Assembly: GCF_013408825.1 (NCBI RefSeq)
Contig: NZ_JACCBZ010000017.1
Location: forward strand, 1-27,939
Direction of reading: 5' to 3'
Source of the DNA: Mucilaginibacter tundrae
GTDB taxonomy: Bacteria; Bacteroidota; Bacteroidia; Sphingobacteriales; Sphingobacteriaceae
DNA length: 27,939 bases
Positions 1-6,264 of this stretch are shown one piece after another. Both the position numbers and the translations under genes were made by a program. Under the pieces are notes generated by a model. It searched no databases and was not told where the DNA came from. It was given only the letters and a program-made list of their open reading frames with translations. The stretch's first letter is position 1; each line of letters opens with the position of its first letter.

Positions 1-54
1 ACTGAACTGCTTACGAGGGGTTCGTTTTTCTGATTTAATCGTCTTTGTTTCCAT
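1..54 (-). CDS. Possible transposase, N-terminal 18 codons only
   Basis: An open frame starts with ATG at 54 and runs off the left edge of the window. It encodes METKTIKSEKRTPRKQFS, a short, very basic start like the N-termini of IS transposase OrfA proteins. It sits directly inside the proposed IS terminal repeat (58-90) and is preceded by a 7-bp hairpin at 57-77. Only 18 residues are visible, so the identification rests on position and basic character rather than on any domain. The terminator at 97-136 lies upstream of it, between it and the next minus-strand gene. Confidence 0.35.
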   Translation of the reverse strand, partial: METKTIKSEKRTPRKQFS

Positions 55-90
55 TCGTTGACTTGGTTTTAGTCAACTTTTCTTAGGACG
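1..90 (-). mobile_element. Insertion sequence end (partial, body off the left edge)
   Basis: Read on the minus strand from 90 inward, the sequence begins CGTCCTAAGAAAAGTTGACT. This matches 17 of 20 positions of the inward-reading sequence at the other end of the window (27850 onward, CGTCCTAAAATAGGTTGACT). An ATG-initiated basic reading frame follows at 54. An imperfect terminal inverted repeat followed by a transposase-like start is the architecture of an IS left end, perhaps of the IS3 type. The family cannot be fixed from 90 bases, and the TG..CA tips usual for IS3 are not obvious here. Confidence 0.55.
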
Positions 91-96
91 AGACAA

Positions 97-136
97 TTAA
101 ATAATAAAAGCCCCAGTCGGGGCTTTTATTATTTAA
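97..136. terminator. Bidirectional Rho-independent terminator
   Basis: A perfect 18-bp stem (97-114 with 119-136) closes a 4-base AGTC loop. The four G:C pairs sit next to the loop and are flanked by A/T-rich arms that supply U-tracts in both directions. It lies about 60 bp beyond the stop codon of the minus-strand gene at 199-927 and would terminate that gene. It would also insulate it from the IS end at 1-90. Confidence 0.85.
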
Positions 137-198
137 AATGCTACAGTGAATACATCTTCATGATCTTCAATTATAAAGACACTAAGCAAAAGGGCGTT

Positions 199-927
199 TT
201 ATAATTTTGCGTTTGCCTTTTTAATTAACTTAGGTAAATCTTTATTCAGTTCAGTCATTAAGTGATCCAGTGCATCCTGGCACATTGGTAATACTTTACT
301 TGGTGTCATCACCGGTACTCCCGCAACCATAGGGCTTACACTCTTCGATTTTCCGTTGTCAGATATCGAAAACACTCTTACATCGTCTCTATTATAAAGT
401 TCAATAGTAGCTCCGGCCATCATCCGTGCAACGCCCATATTGTTAAACCCATATTGTAACAAACGAAAACCAATGGTTACCTTCATAACACCATCATATT
501 GGTTAAACAGGGCAAGCATGTTTTTTATATTGGCATCTTCGCCCCAATTAATAATTATTTTGTAGCCATCATAAGGGATATTGTATTTAAGTTGGTTTGC
601 GGGGTCCCCTGTCGGGTCAAATAATGGTACGTAATTTCTATATTCCGGCTTATCTAACACCTCGCTTTCGGGAGCCAGGTCAAACGGAAAGTTTTTAGAG
701 TAGGTACTAAAAAACTGGTCATGAAAATTTACAATAAGCGGGGTAAGATTAAAGTCAGGCTCATCGCTAAGGCTAAGCGCAGCAGCTTTCGCGGCAACAC
801 CAAAATCGCTAACGTCAATTTGTTTACTTATATAAAAAGTAATAACAGCAACTTTTTTGTTTTGGGCGTAACTGCCGGTAATGGACATGGCCAATAATAT
901 TACAGCAGTAAATAACAATTTTCTCAT
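199..927 (-). CDS. Secreted or periplasmic protein of unknown function
   Basis: This 242-residue protein opens with a clear Sec signal peptide: MRKLL, a hydrophobic core, then a likely cleavage after SYA at about residue 21. The mature part has no motif I recognise. It has alternating beta-type segments (KKVAVITFYISKQ near the start; GYKIIINWGEDANIKN in the middle) and a lysine-rich helical tail ending KKANAKL. There is no lipobox cysteine and no later membrane span, so a soluble periplasmic or secreted location is inferred. It is a single-gene unit: a terminator follows at 97-136, and 212 bp separate its start from the efp terminator side. The gene is real by its codon pattern, signal peptide and length; its role is unknown. 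Confidence 0.8.
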   Translation of the reverse strand: MRKLLFTAVILLAMSITGSYAQNKKVAVITFYISKQIDVSDFGVAAKAAALSLSDEPDFNLTPLIVNFHDQFFSTYSKNFPFDLAPESEVLDKPEYRNYVPLFDPTGDPANQLKYNIPYDGYKIIINWGEDANIKNMLALFNQYDGVMKVTIGFRLLQYGFNNMGVARMMAGATIELYNRDDVRVFSISDNGKSKSVSPMVAGVPVMTPSKVLPMCQDALDHLMTELNKDLPKLIKKANAKL

Positions 928-1035
928 TTAAATTAGTGATAGGGTTTGATTATCAATGATAAATGTATCTAAAAGTTTACACAACCCCAAATTATTTATT
1001 GGCTTGAATAACGTAACGGATACATTATCCGGGGT

Positions 1036-1052
1036 TTCTGTTTACAACAGAA
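1036..1052. repeat. Small perfect inverted repeat between unknown gene and efp
   Basis: TTCTGTT and AACAGAA (7 bp each) flank a TAC loop. The repeat lies about 110 bp upstream of the start of the 199-927 gene and downstream of efp. It has no T-run and could be an operator or a chance hairpin. I cannot assign a role. Confidence 0.3.
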
Positions 1053-1086
1053 GCGGGTATTTCCTTGTCTGGTAATGGAAGTCTTT

Positions 1087-1117
1087 AAAAAAAAAGCCCC
1101 AGGATCGGAGGCTTTAC
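1087..1117 (-). terminator. Terminator of efp
   Basis: On the minus strand, 25-50 bases after the efp stop, AAAGCCTCC pairs imperfectly with GGGGCTTT and is followed by a run of nine T. This is a conventional Rho-independent terminator for efp. Confidence 0.75.
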
Positions 1118-1139
1118 TTATTGAGTTGTAGTAACTTGA

Positions 1140-1703
1140 TTACCCTTTCACACGCTCCACATAGCTGCCTGAGGTAGTATCCACCTTCACCTTATCACCA
1201 ATATTAATAAACAATGGCACTTTAATTTCGGCGCCGGTTTCAACGGTAGCATTCTTCAATGCGCTGGTTGAGGTATCACCTTTAACAGCCGGTTCGGTAT
1301 AAGTGATTTCTAACTCAACCGAGTTCGGGATCTGGCCCATGATTGGCTCATCGCTTTCAAAGGCCACAACCACGTTCATGCCTTCTTTCAGGAATTTTAC
1401 CGCGTTCCCAAATAATTTTTTTGGCACATTATGCTGATCGAAGGTTTCATTATCCATAATAACCAACGCATCGCCATCTTCATATAAATATTGGTAATTG
1501 CTGGTTTCAACGCGCGCAATATCAACCTCCTCATCAGTACGGAAACGGTACTCCACCAATTTACCCGATTTAACATTACGCATACGTGCCTGGTAAAACG
1601 CACGCAAGTTGCCCGGCGTGCGGTGTAAAAACTCTTCAACCTGCACTAGCTCGCCATTAAAGCGAAGTATATTGCCATTCTTTACATCTGATGCTTTAGC
1701 CAT
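1140..1703 (-). CDS. efp: Translation elongation factor P
   Basis: EF-P binds between the ribosomal P and E sites and relieves stalling at consecutive prolines. The 187-residue length and the whole sequence fit the family: an N-terminal KOW-like domain (about 1-62), a central OB domain (65-125) and a C-terminal OB domain ending SGSYVERVKG. The loop that reaches the peptidyl-transferase centre reads TPGNLRAF (residues 29-36). The tip, which is Lys34 in E. coli or Arg32 in Pseudomonas and is post-translationally modified there, is Asn32 here, so the known lysine and arginine modifications cannot occur at that residue. The ATG at 1703 is favoured because translation starts with the family-typical MAKASDVKNG. 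It has its own promoter (1721-1751) and terminator (1087-1117) and is monocistronic. Confidence 0.97.
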   Translation of the reverse strand: MAKASDVKNGNILRFNGELVQVEEFLHRTPGNLRAFYQARMRNVKSGKLVEYRFRTDEEVDIARVETSNYQYLYEDGDALVIMDNETFDQHNVPKKLFGNAVKFLKEGMNVVVAFESDEPIMGQIPNSVELEITYTEPAVKGDTSTSALKNATVETGAEIKVPLFINIGDKVKVDTTSGSYVERVKG

Positions 1704-1720
1704 ATTCTTTTATTGAGGCG

Positions 1721-1751
1721 CAAAATTAGGCACTTGCGGTCAAAGAAACAA
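1721..1751 (-). promoter_or_regulatory. Bacteroidota-type promoter of efp
   Basis: On the minus strand, TAATTTTG (1721-1728) matches the Bacteroidota -7 consensus TAnnTTTG. It is preceded, after a 20-bp spacer, by TTG at 1749-1751 (-33 element). Transcription would begin near 1716, giving a leader of about 12 nt before the ATG at 1703. Confidence 0.65.
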
Positions 1752-1753
1752 GT

Positions 1754-1839
1754 ATTGGTTGATTGGGTTGAATGGTTGATTAAGTGAGTAGTTAAAATCC
1801 AAATCAACCAATCTAACTTATTCAACCCAATCAACCAAT
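1754..1839. repeat. Inverted repeat built from reiterated GGTTGATT words
   Basis: The 19 bases at 1754-1772 are perfectly complementary to 1821-1839, and the 9 bases at 1773-1781 to 1802-1810, with 10 unpaired bases on one side. The arms consist of repeated GGTTGATT/GGTTGAAT words. The element lies between adh and efp, immediately after the adh stop on the minus strand. It could act as a transcript-end hairpin for adh, but no T-run follows it. Confidence 0.7.
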
Positions 1840-1841
1840 CA

Positions 1842-2885
1842 CTACAAAGTAGCTATATCAATCACAAAGCGGTAACGCACGTCGCCTTTAAGCATCCGCT
1901 CATAAGCTGTACTTATATCTTTAATATCGATCATTTCAATATCCGAAACAATGTTATGCTCTGCGCAAAAATCAAGCATTTCCTGAGTTTCGGCAATCCC
2001 GCCGATGCCTGAACCTGCAAGGCTTTTACGGCCACCTAACAAGCTAAATGCGGCAACTTCAGCCGGTTTGGATGGTACGCCAACACATATCATAGTACCG
2101 TTAGTCCTTAATAACGACAAGTACATATTAAAATCATGTTCTGCAGAAACAGTATCCAATATAAAATCGAATGTTCCTTTGGCTGCTTTGATCTGTTCAG
2201 GGTCAGACGTTACCACAAAATGGTGGGCACCTAATTTTTTAGCATCCGCTTCTTTACTTGGCGATGTACTCAATACGGTAACATCAGCACCAAAAGCAAC
2301 ACCAAACTTAACTGCCATGTGGCCCAGGCCGCCTAAACCTAAAACCGCTAGCTTGTGCCCTTTTCCAACTTTCCAATGGCGCAATGGCGAGTATGTTGTA
2401 ATGCCCGCGCACAATAATGGTGCAGTAGCAGCAAGATCTAATTTTTCCGATATGTGTAATGTGAAATCCTCATTTACCACTATCGAATTTGAATAACCAC
2501 CATATGTTGGTGTTTTATGGTCCTGCTCAAAACCATTATAAGTTTGTGAGCTGCCATTCAGGCAGTACTGCTCCAGATCTTGTTTACAGTTTTCGCAAAC
2601 ACGACAGGAATCTACCATACAACCGGTTCCGGCAAGGTCGCCAACTTTAAATTTGGTTACCGCAGAACCTACTTTTACTACACGTCCCACAATTTCATGT
2701 CCCGGCACCATTGGGAATATACCCGGAAACCAGTCGTTTTTTATCTGGTGAAGATCGGAGTGGCAAACGCCGCAAAATTGGATGTCAAATTGTACATCGT
2801 GAGGCCCAACTTCACGTCTTTCAAAATCCCAGAGCGCAAGATCAGTGGTCGGCGATTGTGCCGCATATCCTTTTACAGGTATCAT
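1842..2885 (-). CDS. Zinc-dependent NAD(P) alcohol/aldehyde dehydrogenase (YahK/CAD-like)
   Basis: A 347-residue cytosolic medium-chain dehydrogenase that interconverts alcohols and aldehydes with NAD(P)H. Visible catalytic-zinc residues are Cys41 (in CGVCHSDLH) and His63-Glu64 (in GHEIVGRV), with a later Cys in LLCAGITTYSPL. The structural-zinc cluster follows the pattern CMVDSCRVCENCKQDLEQYC. The Rossmann dinucleotide site is GLGGLGHMAVKFG. This pattern and length match the cinnamyl-alcohol/YahK subgroup, which usually prefers NADPH; the physiological substrate cannot be read from the sequence. The ATG start is well supported by the family-typical opening VKGYAAQSPTTDL. It is monocistronic, with a hairpin repeat after its stop. 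Confidence 0.93.
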   Translation of the reverse strand: MIPVKGYAAQSPTTDLALWDFERREVGPHDVQFDIQFCGVCHSDLHQIKNDWFPGIFPMVPGHEIVGRVVKVGSAVTKFKVGDLAGTGCMVDSCRVCENCKQDLEQYCLNGSSQTYNGFEQDHKTPTYGGYSNSIVVNEDFTLHISEKLDLAATAPLLCAGITTYSPLRHWKVGKGHKLAVLGLGGLGHMAVKFGVAFGADVTVLSTSPSKEADAKKLGAHHFVVTSDPEQIKAAKGTFDFILDTVSAEHDFNMYLSLLRTNGTMICVGVPSKPAEVAAFSLLGGRKSLAGSGIGGIAETQEMLDFCAEHNIVSDIEMIDIKDISTAYERMLKGDVRYRFVIDIATL

Positions 2886-3011
2886 ATAAAATATATTTTA
2901 GGTAATGTTTATTAAATAAAGGTAAGGCAATAGACTTTTCTCGGGAAATTAGAAATGTCCGTAAAATGCAATTTTTAGTTTTTTGAATAAAGTTATAAAT
3001 TCTTGATCTGT

Positions 3012-3248
3012 GGACTTCAGTCACAGACTGAAGCCAGTGAGTGAAATTCTCAACTTACAGAATCGTCCGGGATATTCTGCATTAAAATTGCCATGCTCAG
3101 AATGACAAACCTACTGACAAAACACTGTCAGCACTTATTCCATTCCAAACCCCGAAATTTGTATATACCCAACAGCTCTTGTGAAAGAGCAAAACCCTGT
3201 TCTTTGAAATTTAAACAAGACACTGGTTTCAGTCTATGACTGAAATCC
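3012..3248. repeat. REPIN/MITE-like element with 28-bp inverted palindromic ends
   Basis: The left end (3012-3039) and the reverse complement of the right end (3221-3248) agree at 25 of 28 positions. Each end is itself a hairpin: CTTCAGTC-ACA-GACTGAAG at 3015-3033 and TTTCAGTC-TAT-GACTGAAA at 3227-3245. Two of the three differences between the ends are compensatory (a C:G pair in one stem, T:A in the other). Two REP-like palindromes in inverse orientation around a roughly 180-bp core is the layout of a REPIN or small non-autonomous element. No coding capacity is visible. Confidence 0.6.
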
Positions 3249-3255
3249 CGGATAA

Positions 3256-3274
3256 AGGCAGTTTGTAACTGCCT
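3256..3274 (-). terminator. Probable terminator of the E1 dehydrogenase gene
   Basis: AGGCAGTT and AACTGCCT form a perfect 8-bp stem around a 3-nt loop, about 12 bases past the stop at 3286. On the minus strand only a short T-rich stretch follows, so it is a modest terminator. Confidence 0.55.
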
Positions 3275-3285
3275 CAAAAAACTTA

Positions 3286-5262
3286 TTAATAGGAAAGCAA
3301 TATGTTCATCTTTTCCTCCAGCCTGCTTTTCGCCATAAACTGATCTTCCAACTCCTTATTCATCGGAATAGCCGTATCTAAACTAGCACAACGCACTACC
3401 GGGGCATCCAGGTAAGCAAAACAATACTCAGCTAAATACGCGGCTATCTCCGCACCAAAACCACTGGTTAAAGTATCTTCATGTAAAACCAAAACTCGAC
3501 CAGTTTTTTTAGCGCTCGCCTCAACCGCGTCTTTATCCCAAGGCTGTAAGCTACGCAAATCAATAATTTCGAGCGACAATTCCGGATGCTTGGCCGCATA
3601 TTCCAAAGCCCAATGCACCCCTAATCCATACGTAATTATGCTCGCTGTTGTGCCCGTAGTAACGATTTTAGCCTTGCCGATTTCCACAAAATAGTCACCG
3701 TCGGGTACATCTCCCGAATTGCTGCGGTATAAGTATTTATGCTCAAAATAAATTACTGGGTTCGGGTCACCGATAGCTGCCATCAATAAACCTTTGGCGT
3801 CTGCCGGGTTTGATGGATAAACAACCTTTAAACCTGGGGTTTTGGTAAACCAGGCCTCGTTACTCTGTGAGTGAAACGGCCCCGCCGATGTACCCCCGCC
3901 TGCCGGCATCCTGATCACTACATCTATATTCTGCTCCCAGCGATAATAAGTCTTAGCCAAATTATTCACTACCTGGTTAAAGCCACAGGTAACAAAATCA
4001 GCAAATTGCATTTCTACAACAGCCTTGCCACCGTTCAGGGCTAGCCCCATGGCCGCGCCAACAATAGCCGATTCGCAAATAGGCGTATTTCGCACCCTGC
4101 CTTTACCAAACTCCTCTGCAAAACCCTGGGTTATTTTAAACGCCCCACCATATTCAGCAATATCCTGCCCCATTATAACCAGGTTCGGATATTTCTGCAT
4201 GCTCAGTCTTAGTCCATCACTTATCGCATCAATATATCTCCTTTTATTGATTTTTTCAGATGGTGTAATTGCTGGCATTTGATAGGCTTGGTACATGTCG
4301 GCTATCTCAGTCTTTTCATTGGGCACAATGTCAGGCTCGCTAAAAGCCTTTTCTATCTCAACATCAATTACTTTATTAAACTCATTTCTGATGTATTGCG
4401 GCCATTCCGGGCGAAGCACATATTCATCAATTAAATATTTTTCAAAATTCATTAAGGGATCCTTAGCCTTCCATTCCGCAAACAAAGCTTCAGGAACATA
4501 TTTGGTGCCCGATGCTTCCTCGTGCCCCCGCATTCTGAAAGTCATACATTCCACCAAAACCGGTCGCGGGGCCGCGCGAATGTCCTCTGCTATTCCTTTT
4601 ATGGTATGATAAACCTCCAAAATGTTATTACCATCAATCCTTCGTCCTTCCATACCATAACCTACTGCCTTATCAACCAAACGCTTGCAGGCATATTGTT
4701 CTTTTGTTGGGGTAGATAGTCCATATCCATTGTTTTCAATAATAAATATCACCGGCAGGTTCCAAACCGCGGCAACGTTTAACGCTTCATGAAAATCACC
4801 TTCGCTGGTCGCGCCTTCACCTGTAAAAGCCAGGGTTGCTTTCTTACTGTTATTTAGCACATCGGCCAGCGCAATTCCATCAGCTAAAGCCAATTGAGGG
4901 CCGAGGTGGGATATCATTCCAATGATCTTATATTCCTGTGTTCCAAAATGGAACGACCTATCCCGCCCCTTTGTAAACCCTGATGCCTTACCCTGCCATT
5001 GGCCCATCAACCGGGCCAGCGGTATTTCACGGGTTGTAAAAACACCGAGGTTGCGGTGCATCGGCAAGATGTATTCATCCTTCTGCATAGCAAGCGTGCC
5101 GCCAACGGCAATTGCCTCCTGGCCGATGCCGGAGAACCATTTGCCAATCCGGCCTTGCCTTAGCAAGATCAGCATTTTCTCTTCAATCAGCCTTGGAAGT
5201 AACAATTTCCTATATAAACTGATTAAAGCATCATTATTTAAATTTTTTCGCTCAAAATTCAT
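3286..5262 (-). CDS. 2-oxoacid dehydrogenase E1, fused alpha and beta subunits
   Basis: Thiamine-diphosphate E1 of a 2-oxoacid dehydrogenase complex (branched-chain 2-oxoacid or pyruvate type). It decarboxylates the oxoacid and passes the acyl group to lipoylated E2. Residues 1 to about 320 are the alpha part: the ThDP/Mg motif starts GEG at 148-150 and ends ENN at 176-178. After a linker, about 340-658 are the beta part, with the conserved E397 in PICESAIVGAAMGLA and a C-terminal transketolase-type domain. The 658-residue fusion of two normally separate chains is a common Bacteroidota arrangement, not an artefact: the frame is continuous and both halves are complete. Neither E2 nor E3 is adjacent, so the complex partners are encoded elsewhere. 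The start ATG at 5262 follows a weak TAGTTTTA box. Confidence 0.93.
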   Translation of the reverse strand: MNFERKNLNNDALISLYRKLLLPRLIEEKMLILLRQGRIGKWFSGIGQEAIAVGGTLAMQKDEYILPMHRNLGVFTTREIPLARLMGQWQGKASGFTKGRDRSFHFGTQEYKIIGMISHLGPQLALADGIALADVLNNSKKATLAFTGEGATSEGDFHEALNVAAVWNLPVIFIIENNGYGLSTPTKEQYACKRLVDKAVGYGMEGRRIDGNNILEVYHTIKGIAEDIRAAPRPVLVECMTFRMRGHEEASGTKYVPEALFAEWKAKDPLMNFEKYLIDEYVLRPEWPQYIRNEFNKVIDVEIEKAFSEPDIVPNEKTEIADMYQAYQMPAITPSEKINKRRYIDAISDGLRLSMQKYPNLVIMGQDIAEYGGAFKITQGFAEEFGKGRVRNTPICESAIVGAAMGLALNGGKAVVEMQFADFVTCGFNQVVNNLAKTYYRWEQNIDVVIRMPAGGGTSAGPFHSQSNEAWFTKTPGLKVVYPSNPADAKGLLMAAIGDPNPVIYFEHKYLYRSNSGDVPDGDYFVEIGKAKIVTTGTTASIITYGLGVHWALEYAAKHPELSLEIIDLRSLQPWDKDAVEASAKKTGRVLVLHEDTLTSGFGAEIAAYLAEYCFAYLDAPVVRCASLDTAIPMNKELEDQFMAKSRLEEKMNILLSY

Positions 5263-5324
5263 ATACTAAAACTACTGATGTTTTTAAAACTTTGTATGTT
5301 TACACGCTCAACACCTTTTATACT

Positions 5325-6176
5325 ATGAAAAGTATTCGTTTGTTACTTTCTCTATTACTTGCCTCGGCAGGTTTTATTGCCCATGCTCAGAATTATTACC
5401 TGATCCCGGAAAAATTCTTCCTGCAAAAAGGCGACAAGCTTGATATGCACATCATATCAACAGACGATTTTACCAAGCAAAACGATGTTAAATTTCAACA
5501 AAACAACACACAAAGTGTGTTTATGTATGAGGGGAAGAAAAAAGTCGATCTCAACGGAGTTGTAACGGGTGCCGATTCGGTGGTGAGTTATCCGATTAAA
5601 GAGGATGGGTTAACCCTTATATCCATGATAACTAAACCTGCGGCCAATGAAATGAGCCGGAGCAAATTTTTAAGGTCATTAGATGCTGATGATCCTGATA
5701 ATATTGCAGACAAGGTAAAAAACAGCAACCAGCTTTTTTATAAAGAAAGATACACTTACTACATGAAAACCTTGGTTCAGGTAGGCGAACCCGGTGGCAA
5801 AGCCTTTGATAAACCGTTAAATGAAGACTTCGAAATCATACTTAAAGACAACCCATATAAGTTTAATTATGGCGATGACATATCGGCACAAATAAATTTT
5901 AAAGGCAAACCCTTAGCCGCGGCTACAGTAATGCTGTACGTTAAAACTGCCGGAGGTAATGTATATCCTCAAAAACTGAGCAGCGACAATACCGGTATGA
6001 TTTACTTTAAGCTTAGCCGCGAAGGGGTATACATCTTATCGTCACGCCACTCAGCCCAGATAAAAGATAAGGATGCCGATTTTGAAAGCTGGCGCATGAG
6101 TTACGTTTTTGCCTTCAGCAGCAATAATGAAATGCCTAATACTTACAGAGAATTTGGATTTGGCAATAAACACTAA
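5325..6176 (+). CDS. Secreted DUF4198-type protein
   Basis: The ATG at 5325 is chosen over the upstream in-frame ATG at 5292 because it gives a standard signal peptide (MKSIRLLLSLLLASAG..HAQ, cleavage near residue 21) and a 283-residue product. The mature protein begins with beta-rich sequence (LIPEKFFLQKGDKLDMHI) and has a second beta-sandwich-like segment, NPYKFNYGDDISAQINFKGK to the end. This is the layout of DUF4198 proteins, which are often linked to metal uptake or act as periplasmic carriers. No metal transporter is beside it, so I do not assign a substrate. It is divergent from the E1 gene and ends convergent with lutB. An AAACTTTG box at 5287-5294 may be its -7 element. Confidence 0.75.
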   Translation: MKSIRLLLSLLLASAGFIAHAQNYYLIPEKFFLQKGDKLDMHIISTDDFTKQNDVKFQQNNTQSVFMYEGKKKVDLNGVVTGADSVVSYPIKEDGLTLISMITKPAANEMSRSKFLRSLDADDPDNIADKVKNSNQLFYKERYTYYMKTLVQVGEPGGKAFDKPLNEDFEIILKDNPYKFNYGDDISAQINFKGKPLAAATVMLYVKTAGGNVYPQKLSSDNTGMIYFKLSREGVYILSSRHSAQIKDKDADFESWRMSYVFAFSSNNEMPNTYREFGFGNKH

Positions 6177-6264
6177 TCAGTTGGCGGCGTCAGTTTCCCG
6201 TGAGCAGTAAACAATACTGTTATACTGAAACCGCCACAGCAAACTGCCTACTGGGAACTAAAAA

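Larger units (their letters stand above)
2886..3285. other. 400-bp gene-free interval: AT-rich leader, REPIN-like element and E1 terminator
   Basis: No convincing gene lies here. Bases 2886-3010 are AT-rich upstream sequence of the dehydrogenase. Bases 3012-3248 form a palindrome-bounded repeat. Bases 3256-3274 form the terminator of the following minus-strand gene. The one frame here (2842-3024 minus) overlaps the dehydrogenase and has no coding character. Confidence 0.7.

Noticed and set aside
2005..2496. 163-codon open frame on the plus strand
   Set aside because: Antisense to the alcohol dehydrogenase, whose zinc and Rossmann motifs are intact; no recognisable features.
3286..5262. Possible false fusion of two E1 genes by a sequencing frameshift
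   Set aside because: Both halves are complete and in one frame with a proper linker; the fused form is known in Bacteroidota.
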